37,168 nt of DNA from JABWAM01 sp964653025 (GCA_964653025.1 CAZZBZ010000033.1:1-37168); one strand, 5' to 3'. Shown: positions 7,827-15,688, numbered from the stretch's first letter. The notes: a model not told the origin generated them from the letters alone. Numbers and translations are program-made.

Positions 7827-9080
7827 TCAGTATCGTCCGTGGCGCTGGATCGCCGACATGAGGAGGCGCATGCCGGTGAGGCGGGAGCCGTTGTTGATCG
7901 AGCCTGCCGTCGCGAAAATTAAGCCGCGTTTTTCCCGCGCCTGTCCGAAGTCCCTCAGGAATTCTCGGACAATGTTCTCCTCTTCGTTTCGGCTAAAGGT
8001 GAACGGGGCGAGTTGCCCCTCGATCACCGTCTGCGGCATGGCCTCTCGGATCTGGGAGACCGTGAGGGTGGGGCCGAAGTTCACCCGGCTGAAGTTGAGT
8101 CGGGCCAGGATCGGGAGGAGGTGTCCCATCGGCGAATCGGAGTGCTGGTAGCGCCGGTCGTTCGACCCGGGTGCGTAGCAGTCAAACACCGCCTTCAGGA
8201 TCGGGAACCCGAAGAACTCGTACATCTCGGGCGTGAGCAGACAGCAGTTGTCGTCGAAGAAGCTGAAGCCCCTCGGTTCCGTCTCGCGGGTGCGTTTGGC
8301 ACTCTCGTCGAGGACGCGGCCGAGGCCCAGCATTCCGCGGAGGACCAGGTCGCGGAATCGCCCCGCGAGATCGGGGCGATCCATGATGAGGAAGATTAGG
8401 TTTTCGGCCCCGAAGACCGACATGGCGAAGGTCACCGGCCCCCGCTGGATACGGTAGGCGGGAAGGTTTCCGCCCGCGGCGAGGATCCGCGCCCTCTCCT
8501 GCTCCCATCCTTCGGGGAGAAAGAAGTGGGCGGGGTTTTCGAGTCGCTTCTCGACGCGGTCGAGAAGCGTCTTGAGTTCATCCTCGGTGTTTGCCGACGA
8601 CTGCAGCCAGTAGGATTCGTGGTGCCAGGTGTTCTTTGCCTCGAAGAGGTCGGCGAGAGTTTTCGGCCCGCGCACCGTCCCCGGCCGGGTGTGATCGTTG
8701 ATCGGGGCGTGCAGGAGGTCCCGCCCGACGATCTCGCGGGCCTTGCGATTGTAAGCCTCACACACTTCCTTGATCCACGGGCCGTCGTGGGAAAGGCGGT
8801 GCCAGTTCTCGGGGGTCTCGGGGATGCCGAGTTCGTCAAAGACGCAAGCGGTTCCCATCATCACCCCGAGGGGGACCTGGGGGATCTCGGTACCAAATGG
8901 GTTGGCGAGCGCCTTCTCCTGATCGGCCCAGAAGCGAGCGAGATCCACGGGGGCCAGGCCGCCGCGGGTGCGAGTTTCGGCGACGAGTTCACGGGCGAGA
9001 CGAGCGGAATCCATGGGGGAGAACCATGCCCCCAGGGAGACGTGCCCACCAAGCAGATTCGCGGGGAGGAGGAGGGTCAA
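7827..9080 (-). CDS. Uroporphyrinogen decarboxylase (URO-D) family protein
   Basis: A TIM-barrel protein of the URO-D / corrinoid-methyltransferase superfamily, up to 417 residues. It does not look like a housekeeping HemE: the N-terminal heme-pathway motif is missing and the C-terminus carries FGPTLTVSQIREAMP, IEGQLAPFTFSRNEEENI and FATAGSINNGSRLTGMR. I associate that pattern with an uncharacterised URO-D-like group. The conserved barrel end with a metal- or tetrapyrrole-type pocket suggests a methyltransferase or decarboxylase, but the substrate is unknown. The start shown is TTG 9080, which overlaps the stop of the upstream EIIA gene as TTGA, a translational-coupling arrangement; ATG 9014 (395 residues) is the alternative. 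It forms a two-gene operon with the PTS EIIA gene. The 3' end faces the palindromic element at 7691-7760. Confidence 0.75.
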   Translation of the reverse strand: MTLLLPANLLGGHVSLGAWFSPMDSARLARELVAETRTRGGLAPVDLARFWADQEKALANPFGTEIPQVPLGVMMGTACVFDELGIPETPENWHRLSHDGPWIKEVCEAYNRKAREIVGRDLLHAPINDHTRPGTVRGPKTLADLFEAKNTWHHESYWLQSSANTEDELKTLLDRVEKRLENPAHFFLPEGWEQERARILAAGGNLPAYRIQRGPVTFAMSVFGAENLIFLIMDRPDLAGRFRDLVLRGMLGLGRVLDESAKRTRETEPRGFSFFDDNCCLLTPEMYEFFGFPILKAVFDCYAPGSNDRRYQHSDSPMGHLLPILARLNFSRVNFGPTLTVSQIREAMPQTVIEGQLAPFTFSRNEEENIVREFLRDFGQAREKRGLIFATAGSINNGSRLTGMRLLMSAIQRHGRY

Positions 9081-9538
9081 CCCTCGCGCTTCAGGATGAT
9101 GTCGTAGAGTTCCTGGACAGAGGCGGCCTTGAGGGCCTGCTCGCGGAAGTCGCGGTCGCCGAGGAAGCGGGAGATGGTCGCGAGGGTCTTGAGATGCTCC
9201 TGATACTGGCCGGTCGGGACAAGAAAGAGGACGACGAGGCGGACGGGCTGGTTGTCGAGCGCGTCGAAGTTGATGCCCTTTGACGAGCGGCCGAGGATGG
9301 CGGTGACCTTCTTGATGGCGTCGGTGGAGCCGTGGGGAATCGCGATGCCGAAGCCGACCCCCGTGCTGATGGTCTTCTCGCGGTTCTTGACCGCAGTCAC
9401 GACCGCTTCGCGCTGTCCCGTGCCGACCAGTTCGAGGCGGACGAGGTGATCCACCATCTCGTCAATGGTCGCCCATCGGTCCGCGGCGTTCAGCTCGAGG
9501 ACGATCTGGGAGGGGCTGAGGAGTTCAGAGCACTTCAT
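9077..9538 (-). CDS. PTS EIIA domain protein (PtsN/fructose type)
   Basis: A single-domain phosphotransferase-system EIIA protein of the fructose/mannitol/nitrogen type, 153 residues and cytoplasmic. The phospho-acceptor His is in GFGIAIPHG (~residue 70), preceded by KNREKTISTGVG. The N-terminal MKCSELLSPSQI and the later LVVLFLVPTGQYQEHLKTLATISRFL are typical of PtsN-like proteins. No membrane EIIB/EIIC component, HPr or EI lies in the window, so this is more likely a regulatory phosphoprotein than a sugar transporter part. It is the first gene of an operon and its TGA overlaps the TTG of the URO-D-family gene. An AT-rich inverted repeat (9574-9606) lies 36 bp upstream and may hold its control site. 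Confidence 0.87.
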   Translation of the reverse strand: MKCSELLSPSQIVLELNAADRWATIDEMVDHLVRLELVGTGQREAVVTAVKNREKTISTGVGFGIAIPHGSTDAIKKVTAILGRSSKGINFDALDNQPVRLVVLFLVPTGQYQEHLKTLATISRFLGDRDFREQALKAASVQELYDIILKREG

Positions 9539-9573
9539 GGGTCGCCAATCTGGGCGAAGGGGAACGCTAGCCC

Positions 9574-9606
9574 GGATATTTCACACTACGCGAGTGAAAA
9601 ATATCC
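9574..9606. promoter_or_regulatory. AT-rich imperfect inverted repeat between divergent genes
   Basis: GGATATTTCAC (9574-9584) faces GTGAAAAATATCC (9594-9606): two arms that match except for two extra As, around a 9-nt centre. It is much more AT-rich than its surroundings and lies between the divergent EIIA and tadA genes. A transcription-factor operator or a hairpin-type repeat are both possible. No consensus promoter could be fixed around it. Confidence 0.5.
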
Positions 9607-9674
9607 ACCCCGAGGCCGAAGGGTTGGTGGGTCTGCTGCTCAGGATGATTTGCCGGATGGGCCGAGGGATGGAT

Positions 9675-10172
9675 ATGCTGCGGGGCATGGAGGAGCCCCT
9701 CATTGATCTCGGGAGTGACGAGTATTTCATGCGCGAGGCCTTGCGGCAGGCGCAGCGGGCAGCGGCTGAGGACGAGGTGCCGGTCGGGGTCGTGATTGTG
9801 CGGGAGGGACGGATTCTCGCGCGCGCCGGGAACCAGGTGGAGAAGTTGCGGGATGCCACGGCCCACGCCGAGATTCTCGCGATCACGCAGGCCTCGGCGG
9901 CCCTGGGCGACTGGCGCCTGGAGGGGTGTTGCCTCTACGTGACCAAGGAGCCCTGCCCGATGTGCGCGGGGGCGATGGTCCTAGCCCGGGTCGAGCGTCT
10001 GGTCTTCGGTGCGCCGGACCCGAAGTCGGGCGGGGCGGGGGGGTTATTCCAGATCACCCACAACGCGGCGCTGAACCACCGCATCCCGACGGTCGGGGGG
10101 GTCCTGGCGGACGAGTGCGCGGCCTTGCTCAAGGGGTTTTTCGCAGCGAAGCGGGCCGTCGGCCCGGACTGA
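9675..10172 (+). CDS. tadA: tRNA-specific adenosine deaminase
   Basis: A zinc-dependent deaminase that converts wobble adenosine-34 to inosine in tRNA-Arg(ACG), 165 residues, the normal TadA length. It has the cytidine/deoxycytidylate deaminase fold: zinc ligand His64 and proton-shuttling Glu66 in AHAEI, then zinc ligands Cys94 and Cys97 in EPCPMCAGAM. The N-terminal MREALRQAQRAAAEDEVPVGVVIV and DPKSGGAGGL with NHRIP further on are TadA hallmarks. Several ATGs cluster at the start (9669, 9675, 9687); 9675 has GAGGG six bases upstream and is preferred. It is divergent from the EIIA operon and followed by the second 70-bp repeat element. Confidence 0.92.
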   Translation: MLRGMEEPLIDLGSDEYFMREALRQAQRAAAEDEVPVGVVIVREGRILARAGNQVEKLRDATAHAEILAITQASAALGDWRLEGCCLYVTKEPCPMCAGAMVLARVERLVFGAPDPKSGGAGGLFQITHNAALNHRIPTVGGVLADECAALLKGFFAAKRAVGPD

Positions 10173-10209
10173 GCCGTAACGATTTTGCGGAAATGTCCTT
10201 ATCGGAAAA

Positions 10210-10277
10210 ATTGTAGGGCGGCCATTCCTGGCCGCTGTCTGTCGGAAGGATTGGCACCCAGGAATGGGTGCCCTACA
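10210..10277. repeat. 70-bp palindromic element with TGTAGGGC ends, copy 2
   Basis: It begins ATTGTAGGGC and ends GCCCTACA. Inside are two perfect hairpins: GCGGCCA/TGGCCGC with loop TTCC, and GGCACCCA/TGGGTGCC with loop GGAA. Compared with 7691-7760 the ends and the central GAAGG-AT-GGCA segment are kept while the stems have changed on both sides. It lies between tadA and the YggS gene on the same strand. Confidence 0.75.
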
Positions 10278-10327
10278 GGAAAAAATGTCAGCTTGCCGGG
10301 ACGGTCCCGATTGCGTGAAATGAGGGC

Positions 10328-11050
10328 ATGGATGAGGCGGTCGAACTTGCGGAGCGCTATCGCGTGGTGACGGGCCGTGTGGCCGCGGCGTGCGCGCGCG
10401 CGGGACGGTCAACGGATTCGGTGACGCTCGTGGCGGTGACGAAGACCCATCCGCCCGAGGCGGCCGACGCCCTCGCGCGGCTCGGGCAGCTCGATGTGGG
10501 CGAGAACAAGGTGCAGGAGGCGAAGGCCAAGGTGCCGCTGTGCAACGGACGCCTGCGCTGGCACGGGATCGGCCACCTGCAGACGAACAAGGCGCGCGAT
10601 GCGGTTCGTCTCTTTTGCATGCTCCACTCGGTGGATTCGGTGCGCCTCGCGGAGGAACTCGAGAAGCAGGCCGCCGCGCAGGGGAAACGGCTACCGGTCT
10701 TTCTCGAGGTGAACGTTTCGGGGGAGGGGAGCAAGTTCGGGCTGAAGCCGGGGGAGGTCGCCGAGGCGGCGCTTGCGGTGAACCGCCTCCCGCATCTCGA
10801 GCTTCGAGGGTTGATGACCATGCCTCCCTGGTCGGAGGATCCCGAGACGGCGCGGCCGTTTTTTCGCCAGCTCGCCGTTTTGCGCCGCGAGGTGGAGACG
10901 CGCCTTGGGGCGCCGCTGCCGGATCTCTCCATGGGGATGAGCGGGGACTTCGAAGTGGCGATCGAGGAGGGGGCGACCTTCGTGCGCGTGGGCACGGCGC
11001 TACTCGGGGAACGGCGGGCGCGGCGCATGGCGATCCCCGTGGAAGATTGA
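10328..11050 (+). CDS. YggS/PLPBP family pyridoxal-phosphate homeostasis protein
   Basis: A cytoplasmic PLP-binding protein of the alanine-racemase-like TIM-barrel fold, 240 residues. It has no known catalytic activity and buffers vitamin B6 and amino-acid/keto-acid balance. The Schiff-base lysine is Lys39 in LVAVTKTHP. Other family segments are DVGENKVQEAKAK, WHGIGHLQTNKAR, LEVNVSGEGSKFG, LRGLMTMPP and the phosphate-binding LSMGMSGDFEVAIEEGATFVRVGTALLG. The start is ATG 10328. It leads a likely operon with the GlcD-like gene 54 bp downstream. In many bacteria this gene sits beside proC or sepF; here it precedes oxidoreductases instead. Confidence 0.92.
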   Translation: MDEAVELAERYRVVTGRVAAACARAGRSTDSVTLVAVTKTHPPEAADALARLGQLDVGENKVQEAKAKVPLCNGRLRWHGIGHLQTNKARDAVRLFCMLHSVDSVRLAEELEKQAAAQGKRLPVFLEVNVSGEGSKFGLKPGEVAEAALAVNRLPHLELRGLMTMPPWSEDPETARPFFRQLAVLRREVETRLGAPLPDLSMGMSGDFEVAIEEGATFVRVGTALLGERRARRMAIPVED

Positions 11051-11104
11051 CGGTTTTGTTGACGTGGGCCGGACCTTTCGCCCAGACTCCCCCCTCGCTT
11101 TTCG

Positions 11105-12511
11105 ATGAACCCATCCCATCAGAAGTTCCTCCAGGACCGTCTTGGCGCCGACCGGGTTTTCACGCGCAAGGAAGACCTGCTGACCTACGCGTTCGACGGC
11201 ACCCCGATGCTTGCCGAGACGCCGGGCTGCGTGGTCTTTCCCGCCAGCACGGCCCACGTGGCGGAGGTGTTGCGGTTCGCGAACCGGGAGAAGATCCCCG
11301 TGGTGACCCGCGGCTCGGGCACGGGACTTAGCGGCGGCTCGGTGCCCGTGGAGGGATGTATCGTGCTCTGTACGGTGCGGATGGACCGCATCCTGGAGAT
11401 TGACGCACCGAACCTCGTTGCGCGTGTCGAGGCGGGGGTGATCACCGCGAAACTCGACGAGGCAGCGCAACCCCACGGGCTCTTTTATCCGCCCGACCCG
11501 GGCTCCATGAAGATTTCGACTCTCGGGGGAAACGTGGCCGAGAACTCGGGCGGCCTGCGGGGGCTGAAATACGGGGTGACGCGGGACTACGTGATGGGCC
11601 TGGAGGTCGTGCTGGCCGACGGTGAGGTCCTGCGCACGGGCACGGCCTGCGTGAAGGACGTGGCGGGCTATTACCTCAAGGATCTTTTTATCGGCTCCGA
11701 GGGCACTCTCGGGGTGATCACCGAGGTGCTCCTGAAACTCGTCCCACGCCCGGCGGCGCGCAAGACGATGCTGGCGACCTTCGCGACCATGGAGGCGGCC
11801 GCCCGCACGGTCTCGGCGATCATTGCGCGGCGGATCATTCCCTGCACGCTGGAGTTCCTGGACCGGACGACGATCCATTGCGTGGAGGACTACGCCAAGA
11901 TCGGCCTGCCGCTCGATGCCGAGGCAATCCTCCTCATGGAGACCGATGGCCATCCCGCGGTGGTGGCCGAGGAGGCTGCGGCCATGGAGGAGGTGGCACG
12001 GGCGCAGGGAGCCACGGCGGTGACCGTGGCGCGTGACGAGGACGAGGCCATGCGGCTTGCCTCGGCGCGACGCACGGCTTTCAGCGCGCTGGCGCGCGTG
12101 GCGCCGACGACCATCCTCGAGGACGCGACCGTTCCCCGCAGCCGCCTGGCTGAGATGATCACGTTTATCCAGGAGACGGCCCGTCGTCACAATCTTCGGG
12201 TGGGAACGTTCGGTCACATGGGCGACGGCAACCTCCATCCCACCTTCCTCACGGACGAGCGGAACAAGGCGGAGATCGAGCGCGTGGAGAAGGCGTTCAC
12301 GGAGATTTTCGAGAAGGCGGTGGCCCTCGGCGGCACGATTACGGGGGAGCACGGGGTGGGCCTCGCGAAGCGGCAGTTCCTCCCGCTCGTGGTGGGTCCC
12401 GTCGGGCTGGCGCTGCACCGCCGTCTCAAGTCGGCCTTCGATCCCCACGGGATTCTGAACCCGGGGAAGATGTTTCCCCTTGGGGACTGTCCAGCTTCGC
12501 ATGGGCACTGA
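11105..12511 (+). CDS. FAD-linked oxidase, glycolate oxidase subunit GlcD-like
   Basis: A flavoprotein of the vanillyl-alcohol-oxidase family, 468 residues, that oxidises 2-hydroxyacids such as glycolate or D-lactate. The FAD-binding-4 domain is ~35-180: VVFPASTAHVAEVLRFAN, VTRGSGTGLSGGSVP, and YPPDPGSMKISTLGGNVAENSGG with GVTRDYVMGLEVVLADG. The C-terminal FAD-oxidase domain (~215-460) ends with GTFGHMGDGNLHPTF (metal/substrate histidines), TGEHGVGLAKRQFL and DPHGILNPGKMFP. The start is ATG 11105. The GlcE and GlcF partner subunits are not in the window, so it may work alone (D-lactate dehydrogenase-like) or with partners elsewhere. Its TGA is separated by one base from the ATG of the next gene, indicating tight co-expression with the HIBADH-family reductase. 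Confidence 0.9.
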   Translation: MNPSHQKFLQDRLGADRVFTRKEDLLTYAFDGTPMLAETPGCVVFPASTAHVAEVLRFANREKIPVVTRGSGTGLSGGSVPVEGCIVLCTVRMDRILEIDAPNLVARVEAGVITAKLDEAAQPHGLFYPPDPGSMKISTLGGNVAENSGGLRGLKYGVTRDYVMGLEVVLADGEVLRTGTACVKDVAGYYLKDLFIGSEGTLGVITEVLLKLVPRPAARKTMLATFATMEAAARTVSAIIARRIIPCTLEFLDRTTIHCVEDYAKIGLPLDAEAILLMETDGHPAVVAEEAAAMEEVARAQGATAVTVARDEDEAMRLASARRTAFSALARVAPTTILEDATVPRSRLAEMITFIQETARRHNLRVGTFGHMGDGNLHPTFLTDERNKAEIERVEKAFTEIFEKAVALGGTITGEHGVGLAKRQFLPLVVGPVGLALHRRLKSAFDPHGILNPGKMFPLGDCPASHGH

Positions 12512-12512
12512 A

Positions 12513-13409
12513 ATGAGCAACCCACCTCCCTCCATCGGATTCATCGGTGCCGGCGTGATGGGGCGCTCGATGATCGGGCATCTTCTCAAGGGGGGGCACG
12601 CGATGCGGATCCACACGCGCACGCGTGCCAAGGCGGAACCGCTTCTCGCCGCCGGGGCAGTCTGGGCCGAGACCCCGGCCGAGGTCGCCAAGGGGATGGA
12701 CGTGGTGATCTCGATCGTCGGGCTGCCCTCCGACGTCCGCGCGGTCTGGCTCGGGCCCGTCGGCGCCCTGCGCGAGATGAAGAAGGGCTCGATCGGGATC
12801 GACATGACGACCAGTTCACCTGCGCTCGCCGCGGAGATTCATGAGGCGGCGAAGGCCCGTGGTGTCGTTACCCTCGACGCACCCGTGACCGGCGGCGATG
12901 TCGGCGCGCGCGAGGCGCGACTTTCGATCCTGGTGGGTGGACCGCAGGAGGCCTTTGAACGCATGAAGCCGATCTTCGCGAGGCTTGGGACAAACCTCGT
13001 CCACATGGGCGACGCGGGCGCAGGCCAGCGTTGCAAGCTCGTGAACCAGATCGTGATCGCGGGGAACATGATCGGGATGGTCGAGGGGCTCTACTACGCG
13101 AAGCAGGCCGGGCTCGATCTCGCGACCGTCCTCGAGGGCATCGGCAAGGGCGCGGCGGGCTCGTGGTCGCTCCACCACCTTGCGCCGAGAATTCTTCGGA
13201 ACGACCTGGAGCCCGGCTTCATGATCGAGCACTTCATCAAGGACATGGAGCTTGCGCTGGAGGAATGCCGCCGCCTCAACATCCATTTGCGCGGCCTCGA
13301 ACTTGTGCACCGACTCTACCGTGCCCTCCGTGAGCACGGGCACGAGCGGAAGGGAACGCAGGCGCTCATGATGGCGCTCGAGAAGAACCTTGGGCAGCAC
13401 CCCTCTTGA
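12513..13409 (+). CDS. NAD(P)-dependent beta-hydroxyacid dehydrogenase (HIBADH / tartronate semialdehyde reductase family)
   Basis: A 298-residue dehydrogenase of the 3-hydroxyisobutyrate dehydrogenase family. The N-terminal Rossmann fold has GFIGAGVMG (residues 9-17). The substrate loop is DAPVTGGDVGAREARLSILVGG (~122-143) and the catalytic Lys is Lys175 in GQRCKLVNQ. The C-terminal helical domain mediates dimerisation. ATG 12513 is chosen because it lies one base after the preceding TGA and places the dinucleotide motif at the terminus. Next to a glycolate-oxidase-like gene, tartronate semialdehyde reductase (tartronate semialdehyde to glycerate) is an attractive role, but glyoxylate carboligase is not present here and the family cannot be resolved further by eye. 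Confidence 0.88.
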   Translation: MSNPPPSIGFIGAGVMGRSMIGHLLKGGHAMRIHTRTRAKAEPLLAAGAVWAETPAEVAKGMDVVISIVGLPSDVRAVWLGPVGALREMKKGSIGIDMTTSSPALAAEIHEAAKARGVVTLDAPVTGGDVGAREARLSILVGGPQEAFERMKPIFARLGTNLVHMGDAGAGQRCKLVNQIVIAGNMIGMVEGLYYAKQAGLDLATVLEGIGKGAAGSWSLHHLAPRILRNDLEPGFMIEHFIKDMELALEECRRLNIHLRGLELVHRLYRALREHGHERKGTQALMMALEKNLGQHPS

Positions 13410-13411
13410 CC

Positions 13412-14161
13412 ATGGGAAACATTCACCGATTTTTTGTAGAGAAGGAGCGTCTCGCCGAGGGGGTGCTGGTTGGCCCGGAATGGCACCATTGTCGGACCGT
13501 CCTTCGGGCCGGGGTGGGCGCGCAGGTTTCCCTTTTTGACGGGGAGGGTACGGAATGCCGTGCCGAGATCCGCGAGGCGGATGAGAAGGGCGCGCGTTTC
13601 TCGGTGCTCCACAAGTCCACTTCGGAGCCCCCGCCGCATCGTGTGACGCTGGTCCAGGCGTTGCCGCGGAACCGCGTGATGGACTTCATTGTCCAGAAGG
13701 CCACGGAGCTGGGGGTGAGGGAGATCTTCCCGGTGCTTTCGGACCGCTCAGTGGTTCGCCCAGATCCGGGCGAGGTGGAATCGCGGGCTACGCGATGGAG
13801 GGAGCTTTCCATCGAGGCGGCGAAGCAATGCGGATTGAACTGGCTCCCGCGCATCCATCCGCTGCAGGGCGTTCGCGAGGTATGCGAGCAGCGGGGCAAT
13901 CACGATCTGGCCCTTTTTGGCTCGCTCCAGCCCGATGCCCGTCCCCTGTGGCACTACGTTTCGGGGGCGCAGCCTCCCGGAACGCGGGCGATGCTCGTTA
14001 TCGGCCCGGAAGGCGACTTCACGCCGGCGGAGATGGGGGTGATCCGCGGGGCCGGTTTCCAGCCCATGAGCCTTGGGCCGCTGGTCCTGCGCTGCGACAC
14101 CGCCGCGATCTACGCCCTGAGCACGCTCTGCTACGAACTGGGGCGGCTGGGAGCGAAGTAG
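13412..14161 (+). CDS. rsmE: 16S rRNA (uracil(1498)-N(3))-methyltransferase
   Basis: A SPOUT-class SAM-dependent enzyme that methylates N3 of U1498 in 16S rRNA, 249 residues from ATG 13412. An overlapping TTG at 13406 is possible. The N-terminal PUA-like domain opens IHRFFVEKERL and has HHCRTVLRAGVGAQVSLFDG. The linker holds the family signature LVQALPRNRVMDFIVQKATELGV and EAAKQCGLNWLPRI. The trefoil-knot SAM site is LVIGPEGDFTPAEM followed by SLGPLVLRCDTAAIYAL. The usual LG-RILR-ETA is slightly altered to LGPLVLRCDTA. Its start overlaps or touches the stop of the HIBADH gene, so it ends the four-gene run from the YggS gene. It converges with the lptE-like gene, 7 bp apart. Confidence 0.92.
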   Translation: MGNIHRFFVEKERLAEGVLVGPEWHHCRTVLRAGVGAQVSLFDGEGTECRAEIREADEKGARFSVLHKSTSEPPPHRVTLVQALPRNRVMDFIVQKATELGVREIFPVLSDRSVVRPDPGEVESRATRWRELSIEAAKQCGLNWLPRIHPLQGVREVCEQRGNHDLALFGSLQPDARPLWHYVSGAQPPGTRAMLVIGPEGDFTPAEMGVIRGAGFQPMSLGPLVLRCDTAAIYALSTLCYELGRLGAK

Positions 14162-14168
14162 GATTCTC

Positions 14169-14669
14169 CTACCAGCCCTCGACGATCTGGGAGACGATCT
14201 GGCGGCCGATCTTTGCGGCGGCGAGGGGGACGCCCTGCCGCTTGTCGCTTTGCAGGTCGCTGCCGATGAAGAGCGAGGTGTCTCCGGAGGCGGTGCTTTC
14301 CTGGAACGGTTTTTTCTCCCCCCTTTTGACGAGGGTGTAGGCGACGCCCAAGGAGAGGGTGGCCTGGGATGGGGTAATCTCGTTCTGGCGGGAGTAGCGG
14401 ACCGGCGACATGGTGAAGGTGTTGATTATTCCACGAAGGATGACGTCGGCCTTCGATTCGTCGGTGACCGTGAGAGTCCCATCCATCTGGAACTGCTGGA
14501 TGATGGTCGTGGTGACGAGGTTTTCGAGAGCGGGTTCGCTGACCTCGCTCTTAAAGTTTTCGATGAAGATGGTCTTGAAACCCGTGTCGTGGTGGGCGCC
14601 GAGTTTGTACGAGGCGCAGCCGCAGAGGAGGGATGCGGACGCGAGAAGGAGGATGATGCGCGGGCTCAT
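14169..14669 (-). CDS. LptE-like outer-membrane lipoprotein (LPS assembly)
   Basis: A predicted lipoprotein of 166 residues. The signal peptide MSPRIILLLASASLLCG ends in a lipobox with Cys18 as the lipidated residue. The body has GFKTIFIENFKSEVSEPALENLVTTTI, then VTDESKADVILRGIINTFTMSPVRYSRQNEITPSQATLSLGVAYTLV, a layout of LptE-family (LPS-assembly) proteins in which the lipoprotein plugs LptD and delivers LPS to the outer leaflet. This is a weak, length-consistent family and the assignment rests on context and pattern. It overlaps the bamD-like gene by ATGA (14669-14666), so the two are translationally coupled. The pairing of BamD-like and LptE-like proteins fits an envelope-biogenesis operon. 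Confidence 0.7.
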   Translation of the reverse strand: MSPRIILLLASASLLCGCASYKLGAHHDTGFKTIFIENFKSEVSEPALENLVTTTIIQQFQMDGTLTVTDESKADVILRGIINTFTMSPVRYSRQNEITPSQATLSLGVAYTLVKRGEKKPFQESTASGDTSLFIGSDLQSDKRQGVPLAAAKIGRQIVSQIVEGW

Positions 14670-15688
14670 GGGTTGGGGGTGGGGCTTGGGGCGTTGGTGG
14701 AGGTTTCGGTCGAGGAGGTCGGGGGATCGAGTTTTCCCTGGCGGATCTGGTCGGCGCGATGGGCGGCGCGGCGGGCGAGATCGGAGCCCGGATACTTCTG
14801 AACGACGCTGTTGTAGTAAATGAGGGCGGACTCGGTCTTGCGCTGGAGGTCGTAGAACTCGGCCACGCGCATGAGACCGAGGCATTGTTCCGCATGGAGT
14901 TTCTGGATGTTTTCCCGCGCCTGCTCGATCTTCTCGCTCTTCGGATACCGGGTGATGTAGTCCTCGAAGGCGATGATGGCCTTGTGGGTGGCGGTCTGGT
15001 CATAATCCGCCTGGCGGGATGCGAGCATCCACGCGTAGCCGATCTGGAACTGGGCATCGTCGGCGAGATTGCTCTTGGGGTACTTGCGGATGACGTCTTG
15101 GTAGGCCTTGACGGCGTCCCCCCACTTGTGCTGGTTCTCGCGCGCAAAGCCGATTTTGAGCTGGGCCATGGCTGCGAAGGGGCTGTAGGGGCCGTTCTTG
15201 ATGACCTGCTCAAACATCTCGACGGTCTTGTCCATCGAGGGGAGGGTGGGGAACTTCCAGACCTTCTGGCGCTCGCCAGCGAGGAAGAGGCACCCGATGT
15301 CGTACTGTTGTTTGATGATATCGTTGAAGTGCTCGTTGTCGGGGTACTTATCCAGGCAGTTTTGGAACTCCTTGAAGGATCGCTGGAAATCGAAGTTCTT
15401 GTAGAGCATCGCCGCGAAGCGGTACTGGGCCTCCGGGGCATTTGGCGAGAGGGGCCAGGTCTTCACCAGGGCGCGGTAGGTACTGGCGGCATCTTCGAAC
15501 TTGCCCTCCTTCTCGTAGGCCTCCCCGCGGTCGAGCTGGTCTTTGGAGGTTTCGGCGACGGTGTCCTTGCCCTCGGTTTCCCAGCCCTGGCCCGGCCGAT
15601 AGATGAGCGGGGCGGGAAGGGAGGGAGTGAGGAGGAGCAGGGCCATCCCCATGATCGCCTGGCGAAGCCATTTGCGTGGTACCCACAT
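14666..15688 (-). CDS. BamD-like outer-membrane assembly protein (TPR repeats)
   Basis: A periplasmic tetratricopeptide protein of 340 residues resembling BamD/YbgF, which help BamA insert beta-barrel proteins. The signal region is WLRQAIMGMALLLLTPSLPAP, followed by LIYRPGQGW. At least five TPR-like units follow: AYEKEGKFEDAASTYRALVKTWP, APEAQYRFAAMLYKNFDFQ, FKEFQNCLDKYPD, KWGDAVKAYQDVIRKYP, HKAIIAFEDYITRYPKSE and a last RKTESALIYYNSVVQKYPGSD. The tail is Pro/Thr/Ser-rich. No cysteine follows the signal, so unlike E. coli BamD it is not an obvious lipoprotein. It starts at ATG 15688, with a possible promoter just upstream (15698-15727), and couples to the lptE-like gene. It is divergent from the GT9 gene 42 bp away. 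Confidence 0.82.
   Translation of the reverse strand: MWVPRKWLRQAIMGMALLLLTPSLPAPLIYRPGQGWETEGKDTVAETSKDQLDRGEAYEKEGKFEDAASTYRALVKTWPLSPNAPEAQYRFAAMLYKNFDFQRSFKEFQNCLDKYPDNEHFNDIIKQQYDIGCLFLAGERQKVWKFPTLPSMDKTVEMFEQVIKNGPYSPFAAMAQLKIGFARENQHKWGDAVKAYQDVIRKYPKSNLADDAQFQIGYAWMLASRQADYDQTATHKAIIAFEDYITRYPKSEKIEQARENIQKLHAEQCLGLMRVAEFYDLQRKTESALIYYNSVVQKYPGSDLARRAAHRADQIRQGKLDPPTSSTETSTNAPSPTPNP

Noticed and set aside
11000..12805. 601-residue minus-strand open frame opposite the GlcD-like gene
   Set aside because: Antisense shadow; the plus strand reads as a well-conserved FAD oxidase.
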